Shown: in pieces, positions 17,571 through 27,640 of the stretch
Layout of the letters: the number at the start of each line of letters is the position of its first letter
How positions within the stretch are numbered: the first letter of the stretch is position 1
Assembly (NCBI RefSeq): GCF_001192835.1
Contig: NZ_DF968182.1
Coordinates: forward strand, 2,451,113-2,515,112
Direction of reading: 5' to 3'
Length of the DNA: 64,000 bases
Source of the DNA: Lentimicrobium saccharophilum
GTDB lineage: Bacteria > Bacteroidota > Bacteroidia > Bacteroidales > Lentimicrobiaceae
Program-made: the position numbers and the translations under genes
The notes under the pieces: model-generated
Seen by the model: only the letters and a program-made list of their open reading frames with translations
Databases searched by the model: none
Told to the model about the DNA's origin: nothing

Positions 17571-17892
17571 ACAAAAACCCCAGATCCAGCAACGCCTCTT
17601 CGCTCATCATGTCTTTTGTCCAGGGAGGATCAAAAGTAATTTCCACCTTGCAGCCTTCAATCCCGTCAATGGTCATCACGATTTCTTCCACCTCCACGGG
17701 GAGGGTTTCAGCCACCGGGCAGTTGGGTGCGGTGAGGGTCATGGTGATGTGCGCCACCGATTGTTCGTCAATGCTGATGTTATAAATCAGTCCCAGATCG
17801 TAGATATTCACCGGAATCTCGGGATCGTAAACTGTTTTAAGTTTATCGATGATCTGATTGCCAAGATCCAGGGTTTTTTCGTGATCCATCAT
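17569..17892 (-). CDS. MIP18/DUF59-family Fe-S assembly protein (SufT-like)
   Basis: This 107-aa protein has the DUF59 signatures DPEIPVNIYDLGLIY, the MTLTAPNCP motif with its conserved Cys, and the terminal DPPWTKDMMSEEALLDLG. Proteins of this family (SufT, PaaD, MIP18) help deliver or mature iron-sulfur clusters. It is the last gene of the suf operon, 26 nt after sufE. A Met pair at the start (17892 or 17889) leaves a one-residue ambiguity. Confidence 0.88.
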   Translation of the reverse strand: MMDHEKTLDLGNQIIDKLKTVYDPEIPVNIYDLGLIYNISIDEQSVAHITMTLTAPNCPVAETLPVEVEEIVMTIDGIEGCKVEITFDPPWTKDMMSEEALLDLGFL

Positions 17893-17918
17893 GTGTCTTG
17901 TTTTAATTTGCTACCCTG

Positions 17919-18350
17919 TCAATTTCCCATGGATGCCTTGGTTTTAAACGCCAATGCATACATTTTGATCTGTTTGATCATCGACAGCATTCCGTTTGAC
18001 CGGGTGGGCGAAAGGTGCTCGGTAAGCCCGATATCATTAAGAAAGTCGGTGGAAGAATCGAGGATATCCTGAGGCGTTTGCCCTGAAAATGACCTGATCA
18101 GCAGGTTGGCAATGCCTTTTGTAATTACCGCATCGCTGTCGGCAGTAAAATGAATCAGGTTTCCGTCGAACTCGGCATGCAGCCACACCCTCGACTGGCA
18201 ACCCTGGATCAGGTTCGCTTCAACTTTATATTTTTCATCAATCAGTGGAAGCGATTTCCCAAGTTCAATCAGGTAGTTGTATTTATCCATCCAGTCGTCA
18301 AAGTTTTCAAACTCGCTCACAATCGCACTGGTGGTTTCTTCTATTTTCAT
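17919..18350 (-). CDS. sufE: cysteine desulfurase sulfur acceptor SufE
   Basis: This 143-aa SufE-family protein has the persulfide-accepting Cys51 in the loop LIQGCQSRVWL. SufE takes sulfur from SufS and passes it to the SufBCD scaffold. Length and motif are normal. It starts 22 nt after the sufS stop on the same strand, in a typical Bacteroidota suf gene order. Confidence 0.93.
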   Translation of the reverse strand: MKIEETTSAIVSEFENFDDWMDKYNYLIELGKSLPLIDEKYKVEANLIQGCQSRVWLHAEFDGNLIHFTADSDAVITKGIANLLIRSFSGQTPQDILDSSTDFLNDIGLTEHLSPTRSNGMLSMIKQIKMYALAFKTKASMGN

Positions 18351-18372
18351 AATAAAGACTTATTCGGAAAGT

Positions 18373-19620
18373 TTACAGAAAAAATTCCTTCACCTTATCA
18401 ATGGCCTCCATCAGACGGTCGATCTCCTGTTTAGTATTGTAAAACGCAAAGGATGCCCTGATGGTTCCCGAAATGCCGAGGCTGTCCATCAGCGGCTGGG
18501 TACAGTGTGTTCCTGTGCGCACCGCGATGCCCATGTGGTCGATGATGGTACCTGCATCGTAAGGATGAATGCCGTTAATCAGAAATGAGATCAGGCTGGC
18601 CTTTCCGGGAGCAGTGCCTATAATCCTGACCAATGGATCGGCCGACAGTTTTTCCGTGGCATAAGCAAGCAGTTCGTGCTCCCAGGCTCCGATCTGGTCA
18701 AGCCCTATGCCGCTGATATAATCAATGGCAGCGCCAAATCCTATCACATCACCTACATTGGGGGTACCGGCTTCAAATTTGAAGGGGAGCTCATTGTAAA
18801 GGGTTTTTTCAAAGGTCACGTTTTTGATCATCTCGCCTCCGCCCTGGTACGGTGGCATGGCATTCAGCACCTCTTCCCGCCCGTAAAGGCCTCCGATGCC
18901 CATAGGCCCGTAAACCTTATGCGCCGAAAAAGCGTAAAAATCACAGCCGATGTCCTGAACGTCCACCTTCATGTGCGATAGCGCCTGAGCTCCGTCAATC
19001 AGCACAGTGATGCCCTTTTCGTGCGCCATGCGGGTAATCTCCTTCACGGGATTAACGGTGCCCAGCGTATTGGAAATATGGGTGATGGCAACCATTCGGG
19101 TCTTTTCACCGAGCATGTCAGCATAAGCCTGCATGTCCAGACTTCCGTCAGGATGCAGGGGACAAACCTTCAGTGCAGCCCCTTTTTCTTCGCAAAGCAT
19201 CTGCCAGGGAACGATGTTGGAATGGTGTTCCATGCCCGAAATCAGGATCTCATCTCCCTGCCCGATGTTGGCCCGTCCCCATGAAGCAGCCACCAGGTTG
19301 ATGGATTCGGTACAACCCCGCGTATAAATGATTTCATGACTGAACCTGGCATTAACGAAATGCTGAATCTTCTCACGCACCTCTTCGAAAGCCACCGTAG
19401 CCTGCTGGCTGAGGTAATGTACCCCCCGATGGACATTCGAATTCAGCCCGGTATAATAATTAACCAGGGCATCAATCACTACCTGTGGCTTCTGGGTAGT
19501 GGCGGCATTATCGAAATAGACCAGCGGTTTATTGTGAACTTTACGGCCCAGAATGGGGAAATCAACCCTGATTTTTTCAGGATCAATTCCGGTAACCTGC
19601 GTTTTCAGCTCTGGACTCAT
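18373..19620 (-). CDS. sufS: cysteine desulfurase SufS
   Basis: This is a 415-aa class V (group II) PLP enzyme. The Schiff-base Lys235 lies in SAHKVYGPMG, and the catalytic Cys373 lies in RTGTHCTQP, the short-loop arrangement of SufS/CsdA rather than IscS. It removes sulfur from L-cysteine to form a protein persulfide passed to SufE. The gene lies between sufD and sufE, 61 nt downstream of sufD. Confidence 0.94.
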   Translation of the reverse strand: MSPELKTQVTGIDPEKIRVDFPILGRKVHNKPLVYFDNAATTQKPQVVIDALVNYYTGLNSNVHRGVHYLSQQATVAFEEVREKIQHFVNARFSHEIIYTRGCTESINLVAASWGRANIGQGDEILISGMEHHSNIVPWQMLCEEKGAALKVCPLHPDGSLDMQAYADMLGEKTRMVAITHISNTLGTVNPVKEITRMAHEKGITVLIDGAQALSHMKVDVQDIGCDFYAFSAHKVYGPMGIGGLYGREEVLNAMPPYQGGGEMIKNVTFEKTLYNELPFKFEAGTPNVGDVIGFGAAIDYISGIGLDQIGAWEHELLAYATEKLSADPLVRIIGTAPGKASLISFLINGIHPYDAGTIIDHMGIAVRTGTHCTQPLMDSLGISGTIRASFAFYNTKQEIDRLMEAIDKVKEFFL

Positions 19621-19681
19621 CGCTATGCTTGATTATTAAATTTAAGATCCGGATTTCATCCGGCGAAGGCATTGAATCCCC

Positions 19682-21094
19682 TCAGATTTTACTCATGTCA
19701 ATTTCAAAAGAAACCTTCTGTTCCCTGGAATTACAATGCAGTACACACTGATCACAGATGGAAAGCTCGCCGCGTAAACGTTTCTTCACCAAATCATCGA
19801 TCCGCTGTTTCAACTGAGGAATAGAGATTTTGTTAACAATCTCGGCAGCAAAGGCATACATCAGCAGCATCCTGGCATTATCCGCACTGATTCCTCTCGA
19901 CCGCAGGTAAAACATGGCTTCGCTGTCGAGCTGGCCCACGGTAGCTCCATGGCTGCACTTTACATCGTCGGCGTAAATCTCGAGAAAAGGCTTTGAATCA
20001 ATCACGGCCTTATCCGAAATCAGGATATTTTTATTGTTCTGGTATGCATTGGTACGCTGGGCGTCCTTTCTTACCAGGATATGACCGTTGAAAACGCCGC
20101 TGGCCTGATCGTCAAGGATACCCTTGAAAAGTTCATTGCTTGTACAATCGGGCACTGCATGATCAACAAACACTTGATTGTCGATGTGTTGATCCCTGTC
20201 CATCAGGTAAACGCCGAGAATATCCGCGTGACTTCCCCTTCCATTCAGCCTTACATAAACCTCGTTGCGGATAAGTCCTCCGTTGAGGCTGATAGCATTG
20301 GTGGAAAGATTGGCGCCCGCTTCAAGATGAAAAAAGACGTTATTGATCAGCGCTGACCGGTCGTTCTTGTTCTGCAGTTTATAATGATCAAGGCGGGCAT
20401 TGTCGGAAAGTACAACTTCACTCACAGAATTGATAAAGCCCACCTGATCGTCCACCGAATCGTCGCAGTGTACCAGGCGGAGGCTGCTGTTCCTGCCAAG
20501 GATCACCAGGTTTCTGGGCTGCACAAATACAGGGTCAGCCGAGTGAACCAGGTTTACAATCTGTATGATTTCATTAACTTCAACATTATCAGGGACATAA
20601 ATAAACACTCCGTCGCGCGACAGGGCGGTATTCAGCGCGCTCAGACTGTTATCATGAACCGGAGCATATCTTCCATAATGCGCAGCAATAAGGTCAGCGT
20701 GTTTTTCAAAGGCTTCTTCCATACTGCATACCACCACGCCCTGCGATGCCTGTGACAGTTTATTGCCCCTTTCGATAAACCAACCGTTGAGCTGGGCGAC
20801 CATATAAGTATCGAATCCAGGCACTTCGCAACGGAAGATCTCTTCCAGATCAACATCGGCTGCCTGCGGCGCCAGGGGAAAAGTAAATCCATGATTCAGC
20901 ACCCTGCTCAAATCGGTATTGCGCCATTTCTCGAGTTTGGTATGCGGAAATCCTGAGCGTGCAAACCCGGCAATGGCTTCACGCCGCCCGGCAATCACCT
21001 CAGGCGAATCTGACAGGGCATACGATGCAATGCGCTCATCAAAGAGTTTAAGCAAAGTTTCCCTGGTATTGTAATTGGTTGTTGTTCCGTCCAT
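19682..21094 (-). CDS. sufD: Fe-S cluster assembly protein SufD
   Basis: This is a 470-aa protein from the ATG at 21094 (MDGTTTNYN). An in-frame ATG at 21136 would overlap sufC and is less likely. The C-terminal beta-helix core carries the conserved DVKCSHGATVGQLD and YLRSRGIS motifs that define SufB/SufD paralogues. With SufB and SufC it forms the scaffold on which clusters are built; SufD is thought to aid iron entry. It starts 20 nt after the sufC stop. Confidence 0.92.
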   Translation of the reverse strand: MDGTTTNYNTRETLLKLFDERIASYALSDSPEVIAGRREAIAGFARSGFPHTKLEKWRNTDLSRVLNHGFTFPLAPQAADVDLEEIFRCEVPGFDTYMVAQLNGWFIERGNKLSQASQGVVVCSMEEAFEKHADLIAAHYGRYAPVHDNSLSALNTALSRDGVFIYVPDNVEVNEIIQIVNLVHSADPVFVQPRNLVILGRNSSLRLVHCDDSVDDQVGFINSVSEVVLSDNARLDHYKLQNKNDRSALINNVFFHLEAGANLSTNAISLNGGLIRNEVYVRLNGRGSHADILGVYLMDRDQHIDNQVFVDHAVPDCTSNELFKGILDDQASGVFNGHILVRKDAQRTNAYQNNKNILISDKAVIDSKPFLEIYADDVKCSHGATVGQLDSEAMFYLRSRGISADNARMLLMYAFAAEIVNKISIPQLKQRIDDLVKKRLRGELSICDQCVLHCNSREQKVSFEIDMSKI

Positions 21095-21114
21095 AATTCC
21101 TGTATTTAGGGCAT

Positions 21115-21861
21115 TCAGGCTTCCGACCTGATCCATTCATAACCCTTTTCTTCCAGTTCCATGGCCAGTTCCTTCCCGCCTGAGCGGACAATCCGTCCAT
21201 CGAACAAAACGTGTACAATATCCGGAACGATATACTCAAGCAAACGCTGATAATGGGTAATGACCAGAAAGGCATTGTCGGGCCTGCGTAACTTGTTCAC
21301 TCCGCCGGCCACAACCTTCAGGGCGTCAATATCAAGGCCCGAGTCGGTTTCATCAAGTATCGCCAGACTGGGTTCCAGCATGGCCATCTGAAAAATCTCG
21401 TTTTTCTTTTTCTCACCTCCGGAGAACCCTTCATTCACCGAACGGTTGGCCAGCTTGGCATGGATATCGAGCATACGCTTTTTCTCTTCCATTTTTGCCA
21501 GAAACTCATTGGCCGGCATGGGATCAAGACCGTGATATTTACGCTGTTCGTTGACGGCTGTACGCATAAAGTTGGTGATGCTCACCCCGGGAATTTCCAC
21601 AGGATACTGGAATCCGAGAAATATCCCCTCACTGGCACGGTCCTCCACCGCCATCTCGAGCAGGTTCTTGCCCTTGTAAAGAATTTCTCCTTCTTCAATT
21701 TCAAAGATATCGCGGCCTGCTATGACTGAAGCCAATGTGCTCTTACCGGTTCCGTTGGGGCCCATGATGGCGTGCACTTCTCCGGGCCTTACTTCAAGAT
21801 TGATCCCTTTCAGGATCTCCTTTCCATCAATGGAAACCCGCAGGTTTTTTATACTAAGCAT
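21115..21861 (-). CDS. sufC: Fe-S cluster assembly ATPase SufC
   Basis: This is a 248-aa ABC-type ATPase with Walker A GPNGTGKS (34-41), the signature SGGEKKKNE and Walker B LAILDETDSGLDIDAL. These are hallmark SufC features; the ETDSGLD stretch distinguishes it from transport ATPases. It powers conformational change of the SufBCD complex in the cytosol. It lies 97 nt after sufB. Confidence 0.95.
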   Translation of the reverse strand: MLSIKNLRVSIDGKEILKGINLEVRPGEVHAIMGPNGTGKSTLASVIAGRDIFEIEEGEILYKGKNLLEMAVEDRASEGIFLGFQYPVEIPGVSITNFMRTAVNEQRKYHGLDPMPANEFLAKMEEKKRMLDIHAKLANRSVNEGFSGGEKKKNEIFQMAMLEPSLAILDETDSGLDIDALKVVAGGVNKLRRPDNAFLVITHYQRLLEYIVPDIVHVLFDGRIVRSGGKELAMELEEKGYEWIRSEA

Positions 21862-21958
21862 AATGTGGTTTTGTTATTTAAAGTTTTCTGAGTCTTTTGT
21901 ATAAAACTGTTGATACGAAATCTGACCTCGCCGGTGACTGCAGTGTCGCGCAGCATCA

Positions 21959-23407
21959 TTAACCTACGCTGCCCTCCAGGCTGATGGAGAGCAGTTTCTG
22001 CGCCTCAACGGCAAATTCCATGGGTAACTGCTTCAGCACTTCCCGGGCGTAGCCGTTCACAATCAGGCCTATGGCACTTTCGGTACTGATGCCCCGCTGG
22101 TTGCAATAAAACAACTGGTCATCCGAAATTTTCGAAGTGGTTGCTTCATGCTCTACAATAGAAGTCTTGTTTTCCGTTTTGATATAGGGGAATGTGTGTG
22201 CCCCGCATTTATCGCCTAAAAGCAGGGAGTCGCACTGCGAAAAATTACGCCCATTTTCTGCCCTTTTGGTCATCTTTACCAGCCCGCGGTAACTGTTGTT
22301 GCTGTATCCGGCAGAAATCCCCTTGGAGATAATGGTGCTTTTGGTGTTCTTGCCCAGATGGATCATTTTTGAACCCGTATCGGCCTGCTGATAATTATTG
22401 GTAACCGCCACCGAATAAAATTCGCCCACCGAATGGTCGCCCATCAGCACCACGCTGGGATACTTCCACGTGATGGCCGAACCGGTTTCAACCTGCGTCC
22501 ACGATATCTTTGAATTGTTTCCCTTGCAGATGCCACGTTTGGTAACAAAGTTATAGATGCCGCCTTCGCCCTGCTTATTGCCGGGATACCAGTTTTGCAC
22601 GGTCGAGTACTTCACCTCGGCGTCTTTCAGGGCGATGATCTCCACAATGGCGGCGTGCAGCTGGTTCTCATCGCGCATGGGGGCCGTACAGCCTTCCATG
22701 TAACTCACATAACTGCCCTCATCACCAATGATCAGCGTACGCTCAAACTGACCGGTATTGGCGGCATTGATGCGGAAATAAGTCGATAATTCAATGGGAC
22801 AACGCACCCCTTTGGGGATATAACAGAATGACCCGTCACTGAAAACGGCCGAATTCAGGGCTGCAAAATAGTTGTCGTCTGACGGAACAACGGTACCCAT
22901 GTATTGCTTGACAAGTTCAGGAACCTTTTGTACGGCCTCGCTGAATGAACAGAAAATAATACCCTGTTTTTCAAGCGTTTCCGAAAAAGTGGTTTTCACC
23001 GAAACCGAGTCGATCACCGCGTCCACGGCTACACCGGTAAGACGTTTCTGCTCTTCAAGTGAAATGCCGAGTTTGTTGAATGTTTCAATCAGCTCGGGAT
23101 CCACCTCATCCAGGCTGGCCAGCTCTTTTTTCTTTTTCGGGGCAGCGTAGTAAATGATGTCCTGATAGTTGATGGGCGGATGGTGCAGGTGTGCCCAGGT
23201 GGGTTCCGTCATCCCGAGCCATTTGCGGTAAGCATTCAGCCGGAACTCAAGCAGCCACTCCGGCTCATTCTTTTTGGCAGAAATAAAGCGGATGGTGTCT
23301 TCCGACAAGCCCCTGGGGGCAGTTTCCATCTCTATATCAGTATAAAAACCGTACTTGTACTCTCCCTGCGTTACTTCATCCAGTATGTTGTTAGGGTCCT
23401 TTTCCAT
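21959..23407 (-). CDS. sufB: Fe-S cluster assembly protein SufB
   Basis: This 482-aa protein has the SufB-specific blocks [25 protein letters not shown]-like (around the middle) and [18 protein letters not shown]. Conserved Cys and His/Glu residues near the C-terminus ([16 protein letters not shown]) are also present. SufB receives sulfur from SufE and holds the nascent cluster. It is the first gene of the suf operon (sufB-C-D-S-E-sufT order), with a promoter-like box 53 nt upstream. Confidence 0.95.
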   Translation of the reverse strand: MEKDPNNILDEVTQGEYKYGFYTDIEMETAPRGLSEDTIRFISAKKNEPEWLLEFRLNAYRKWLGMTEPTWAHLHHPPINYQDIIYYAAPKKKKELASLDEVDPELIETFNKLGISLEEQKRLTGVAVDAVIDSVSVKTTFSETLEKQGIIFCSFSEAVQKVPELVKQYMGTVVPSDDNYFAALNSAVFSDGSFCYIPKGVRCPIELSTYFRINAANTGQFERTLIIGDEGSYVSYMEGCTAPMRDENQLHAAIVEIIALKDAEVKYSTVQNWYPGNKQGEGGIYNFVTKRGICKGNNSKISWTQVETGSAITWKYPSVVLMGDHSVGEFYSVAVTNNYQQADTGSKMIHLGKNTKSTIISKGISAGYSNNSYRGLVKMTKRAENGRNFSQCDSLLLGDKCGAHTFPYIKTENKTSIVEHEATTSKISDDQLFYCNQRGISTESAIGLIVNGYAREVLKQLPMEFAVEAQKLLSISLEGSVG

Positions 23408-23421
23408 TTCCCTTATGATCT

Positions 23422-23467
23422 TGATTGAGTGCTTAATCAGATTAAATAAAGATAGTCCGCAAAGATA
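23422..23467 (-). promoter_or_regulatory. suf operon promoter region
   Basis: On the minus strand TATCTTTG (23460-23467) matches the TAnnTTTG -7 consensus, 53 nt upstream of sufB. Between it and the start lies a TGATT / AATCA inverted repeat (arms 23422-23426 and 23435-23439), a possible operator in the 5' leader. No regulator gene of the IscR/SufR type is seen in the operon. Confidence 0.4.
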
Positions 23468-23794
23468 GTAATTTTAGATGTTTCAGGGGGTATGAGAATT
23501 TCACCCCGCCCGGACACCACTCTCTTTTTCTCTCTGCAGGCCTTGTCTGTATGCATAACAATCGTTATGGTGAGTTGTTGCTGCCACCCTGAAAGATATT
23601 ATCCGGATTGTGCCTTTAAAGTCTCCTGAATAACATTATTTACCCATCAAAAAAATTCAACTTTGCCCGGATTAAAAGATTTAAAAGGATCGCGGGCAGC
23701 ATTGCAACCATCAATGAAGCAGAAGCGGGAATTGGTCCCGCAATCCGCTGAACGGCAAAGTACAGATTGTTTACCTTTGCAAAAAATATCAACC
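23468..23794. other. divergent intergenic region sufB / thiL
   Basis: There is no supported gene in this stretch. It carries divergent transcription starts. For thiL, TACCTTTG at 23772-23779 matches TAnnTTTG, 15 nt before the chosen ATG at 23795. This argues against the longer reading frame beginning at 23663. I see no TPP riboswitch-like structure before thiL. Confidence 0.45.
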
Positions 23795-24850
23795 ATGACT
23801 GAAGACATTTCGCCCAAACGCACAGAGCTCTCCGAGCTGGGTGAGTTTGGCCTGATTGACCGCCTTACGGCCGGGCTGAAACCTTTCAATGCCTCAACCC
23901 TGAAAGGCGTGGGCGATGATTGCGCCGTGATTGACCACGGCGATCATGTAAGCCTTATTACCAAGGACTTACTGATAGAAGGGGTACATTTCGACCTTTC
24001 GTATGCCCCCCTGAAACACCTGGGATACAAAGCCGCGGCAGTGAATATTTCCGATATTGTGGCTATGAATGGGAAAGCTGAGCAAATGCTGGTGGGGATT
24101 TCTGTTTCAAACCGCTTTTCGGTAGAAGCTCTCGAAGAGCTGTATGCAGGAATCCGTCTGGCCTGTGAACGCTATAAAGTTGACCTTGTCGGCGGCGACA
24201 CCACCTCCTCGGTATCCGGTCTCTTTATTTCGATCACCGTTATTGGCCGGGCTTCAAAAGATGAAGTGGTTTACCGGAATACCGCCCGCCAGAACGACCT
24301 GATCTGCGTAAGCGGCGACCTTGGCGGCGCCTATATGGGGCTGTTGCTCCTCGAACGCGAAAAACAGGTATACAAGGCCAATCCCCAGATGCAGCCCGAC
24401 CTGGAAGGATTCGACTATATCCTTGAAAGACAACTGAAGCCGGAGCCAAGAACGGATGTGCTTGAAAAACTCAGAAAAGCCGGGATCAAGCCCACAGCCA
24501 TGATTGATATCTCCGACGGTTTGGCTTCGGAAATCCTCCATATAGCAAAAGACTCCGGCTTGGGCTGCAGGATTTACGAAAACAAGATTCCCGTGGATAT
24601 TGTAACCGCAGAAGTTGCCGCGGAATTTCAGATTGATCCCGTTACTGCAGCCATGAACGGAGGTGAAGATTATGAACTGCTCTTTACCGCCGATGTGAAT
24701 GACTTTGAAAAACTTAAAGAACTTAAAGGCATCCACATCATTGGCCATATGACTGAAAAAGCAGAAGGCGAATACCTGATCAGCGAGGGTGGCAGCCTTT
24801 ATCCTATTGAAGCGCAGGGATTCAATCACATGCGCGACAAACAGGCATAA
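23795..24850 (+). CDS. thiL: thiamine-monophosphate kinase
   Basis: This is a 351-aa protein from the ATG at 23795 (MTEDISPKRTELSELGEFGLIDRL). This start has a promoter box just before it and restores the normal ThiL length; a longer frame from 23663 is rejected. The GVGDDCAVI, LVGGDTTSS, AMIDISDGLASE and NGGEDYELLF motifs are diagnostic for ThiL in the AIR synthase-like superfamily. It phosphorylates thiamine monophosphate to thiamine pyrophosphate. It is followed by uvrC 63 nt downstream. Confidence 0.94.
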   Translation: MTEDISPKRTELSELGEFGLIDRLTAGLKPFNASTLKGVGDDCAVIDHGDHVSLITKDLLIEGVHFDLSYAPLKHLGYKAAAVNISDIVAMNGKAEQMLVGISVSNRFSVEALEELYAGIRLACERYKVDLVGGDTTSSVSGLFISITVIGRASKDEVVYRNTARQNDLICVSGDLGGAYMGLLLLEREKQVYKANPQMQPDLEGFDYILERQLKPEPRTDVLEKLRKAGIKPTAMIDISDGLASEILHIAKDSGLGCRIYENKIPVDIVTAEVAAEFQIDPVTAAMNGGEDYELLFTADVNDFEKLKELKGIHIIGHMTEKAEGEYLISEGGSLYPIEAQGFNHMRDKQA

Positions 24851-24913
24851 TGTCATTCAGGAGGTCCTGCGATTTAAACACAGCTATACAAAAATCCTCA
24901 GCGCCTGAAAGAT

Positions 24914-26734
24914 ATGCCAGCCGAAAAGATCAGTAAAATTCTCAAAACCCTGCCCTCAAACCCCGGGGTGTATCAATACTTTGATAAAGAGGGCAGGATA
25001 ATTTATATCGGCAAGGCTAAAAACCTGAAAAAGCGGGTGATGTCATACTTTAACAAGGATGCATCACTCACGGGAAAAGTCAGGGTGCTGGTATCGAAAA
25101 TTGCCGATATCCGGTGGATTGTCGTGGATTCGGAATACGATGCGCTGCTGCTCGAAAACAACCTGATCAAGGAGTACCAGCCGCGCTACAACATCATGCT
25201 GAAAGATGACAAGACCTATCCATGGATCTGCATCAAAAAAGAACCATTCCCCAGGGTATTTCCCACACGGAACCTGATCAGGGACGGCAGCGAGTATTTC
25301 GGGCCTTATGCTTCCGTGAAGATGATGAATACCCTGCTTGATCTGGTAAGGCAACTCTATCCGCTGCGCAACTGCAGCCTTAACCTGGGTAAAAAACAGA
25401 TCGAAGCAGGAAAATACAAGGTATGCCTTGAATTCCATATCGGCAACTGCCTGGGGCCATGTGAAGGACTTCAGTCCGAAGAAGATTACATGGAGACCAT
25501 CCGCGGCATACGGAGCATCATCCGCGGCAATATCGGGATGGTGAGGAATCAGCTTCATGAACTGATGAAACAACATGCCGATGCATTCGCCTTTGAAAAA
25601 GCCCAGATCATCAAGGAGAAAATTGAGCTGCTCGACCGTTTCCAGAGCAAATCGCTGGTTGTCAATCCTTCCATCAACAATGTGGATGTTTTTTCAATCA
25701 TTGAGGATGCTCAAGCGGCCTATGTCAATTTCGTGAAAGTGGCTTCGGGGGCCATTATACAATCACATACCGTTGAACTGAAGAAAAAACTGGACGAAAC
25801 CACCGAAGAGTTGTTGTCGCTAGCCATTGCAGACCTGCATCCCCGTTTCACCAGCGGCGCAACGGAAATCATCGTTCCGCTGATGCCAGAATTTCAGTTG
25901 CTGGGCATCACCTATACCGTGCCGCAAAGGGGCGATAAAAAGCAGTTGCTGGAGCTTTCGGAACGCAATGCGAAGTATTACCAGCTCGACAAACAGCGTC
26001 AGAAAGAACTTGTCGATCCGGAACGTCGCGTAAACCGTATCCTCGATACCATAAAGAAAGACCTGGGGCTTAAAGAGCAGCCCGTACACATGGAATGTTT
26101 CGACAATTCCAATATTCAGGGCAGCTTTCCGGTGGCGGCCATGGTGGTATTCCGCCATGCGAAACCCGAGAAAAAAGACTACCGGCATTTCAACATCAAA
26201 ACCGTTGAAGGACCCAATGACTTTGCTTCCATGGAAGAGGTGGTTTACCGGCGTTACAGCAGGCTGCTCGAAGAGGGCAGCAGTCTGCCGCAGGTGGTAA
26301 TCATCGACGGCGGTAAGGGACAGCTGAGCTCAGCAATGACTAGTATACAAAAACTAGGACTGCAGGATAAAATACAGCTGATCGGCATCGCCAAAAAACT
26401 GGAAGAGCTTTATTTCCCGGGTGATCCGCTACCCCTGCATCTTGATAAAAAATCGGAAACCCTGAGGGTTATACAGCAGATGCGTGACGAAGCGCACCGT
26501 TTTGGCATCACCCACCACCGCAAGCGCCGCGAAAAAGGAACCATCAAAACCAGCCTGAGCGATATCGAAGGCATCGGCAGCGCAACCGCCCAAACCCTTC
26601 TGAGAAAATTCAAATCGGTAAAAAACATAAAAATGGCCACCCTGGATGAACTGAAGGCAGCCATCGGAAATAACCGTGCTGAAATTGTTTATGCACATTT
26701 TGCTGAGGAAAAAGAAAAAAAGCAGGATAAATAA
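24914..26734 (+). CDS. uvrC: excinuclease ABC subunit C
   Basis: This 606-aa protein has the UvrC domain order: an N-terminal GIY-YIG nuclease (GVYQYFDKEGRIIYIGKAKNL, residues ~17-37), a Cys-containing linker, a UVR motif (~205-240), the RNase H-like nuclease with the MECFDNSNIQG and VVIDGGKGQL blocks, and a C-terminal helix-hairpin-helix (EGIGSATAQTLLRKF). It makes both incisions in nucleotide excision repair with UvrAB. Length is normal. Confidence 0.96.
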   Translation: MPAEKISKILKTLPSNPGVYQYFDKEGRIIYIGKAKNLKKRVMSYFNKDASLTGKVRVLVSKIADIRWIVVDSEYDALLLENNLIKEYQPRYNIMLKDDKTYPWICIKKEPFPRVFPTRNLIRDGSEYFGPYASVKMMNTLLDLVRQLYPLRNCSLNLGKKQIEAGKYKVCLEFHIGNCLGPCEGLQSEEDYMETIRGIRSIIRGNIGMVRNQLHELMKQHADAFAFEKAQIIKEKIELLDRFQSKSLVVNPSINNVDVFSIIEDAQAAYVNFVKVASGAIIQSHTVELKKKLDETTEELLSLAIADLHPRFTSGATEIIVPLMPEFQLLGITYTVPQRGDKKQLLELSERNAKYYQLDKQRQKELVDPERRVNRILDTIKKDLGLKEQPVHMECFDNSNIQGSFPVAAMVVFRHAKPEKKDYRHFNIKTVEGPNDFASMEEVVYRRYSRLLEEGSSLPQVVIIDGGKGQLSSAMTSIQKLGLQDKIQLIGIAKKLEELYFPGDPLPLHLDKKSETLRVIQQMRDEAHRFGITHHRKRREKGTIKTSLSDIEGIGSATAQTLLRKFKSVKNIKMATLDELKAAIGNNRAEIVYAHFAEEKEKKQDK

Positions 26735-26851
26735 TCCGCCGCTCTCCCAATAGTATATCATCCTGGTGCTTCAACCGGAAAAATCCGTAAATTCGTGACT
26801 ATTCAAAACCCAATCTAAGTAAGTATGGCCGTTCTTCAATGATTCATCTAT

Positions 26852-27607
26852 ATGGAAACAGCAGACCTGAAAAAACAATACAAAGAAGAACTGAGGCAAC
26901 TGCAGATTGAGCTGATCAGGCTTCAGAAACGGATACAGGATCAGCACCTGAGGCTGGCGATTATTTTTGAGGGCCGCGATACCGCCGGAAAGGGTGGCGC
27001 CATTTACCGTTTCACCCGCTATCTTAACCCCAGGGCCATGCGGGTGGTCGCCCTGCCAAAACCTACAGAAGTAGAAAAAGGACAGTGGTATTTCCAGCGC
27101 TACATCAAAGAACTGCCCAATCCGGGCGAAATCGTGTTTTTCGACCGCAGCTGGTACAACCGGGCGGTGGTTGAACCGGTCATGGGATTCTGCACTAAGG
27201 AACAATATGAACTTTTTCTGAAACAGGCACCGGTATTTGAACAGATGCTGCTCGAAGACGGCATTATACTGATCAAGTTCTGGTTCTCCATCAATATTAC
27301 CGAACAAAAAGTAAGAATTGAAGACCGGATCAATAACCCGCTGAAGGTCTGGAAACTCAGCACCGTGGATTTGAAAGCCCAGCAGATGTGGGACGAATTT
27401 ACCTGGTACAAAAACCAGATGTTCCTCCGGACCCACCGGCCCGATAATCCCTGGGTGATCGTAAAAGGAAACGACAAGCCGGTAGCCCGGATGGAAGCCA
27501 TGCGGTATGTGCTTGCCCGGATGGATTACCCTGAAAAAGCTCAGGCCAGGGTTTCATTTGAACCAAATCCGGAAATAATCAACATATTCGATCCTTCGAT
27601 GATCTGA
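26852..27607 (+). CDS. polyphosphate kinase 2 family protein
   Basis: This 251-aa protein has Walker A EGRDTAGKGG (residues ~40-49), the Walker B-like FFDRSWYNRAVVEPVMGF motif and the lid-module arginines expected of PPK2. Class I PPK2 enzymes use polyphosphate to phosphorylate nucleoside diphosphates, and some also act on monophosphates. The N-terminal 35 residues are a charged helix. It is a single-domain form and convergent with the isoaspartyl peptidase. Substrate class is not decidable from motifs alone. Confidence 0.9.
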   Translation: METADLKKQYKEELRQLQIELIRLQKRIQDQHLRLAIIFEGRDTAGKGGAIYRFTRYLNPRAMRVVALPKPTEVEKGQWYFQRYIKELPNPGEIVFFDRSWYNRAVVEPVMGFCTKEQYELFLKQAPVFEQMLLEDGIILIKFWFSINITEQKVRIEDRINNPLKVWKLSTVDLKAQQMWDEFTWYKNQMFLRTHRPDNPWVIVKGNDKPVARMEAMRYVLARMDYPEKAQARVSFEPNPEIINIFDPSMI

Positions 27608-27640
27608 ATACCAAAGGTCTGCAATCGGAACTCCGGAGAT

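Noticed and set aside
23663-23794. N-terminal extension of ThiL by 44 residues
   Set aside because: The extension does not match ThiL, a -7 promoter box lies inside it, and the ATG at 23795 gives normal length.
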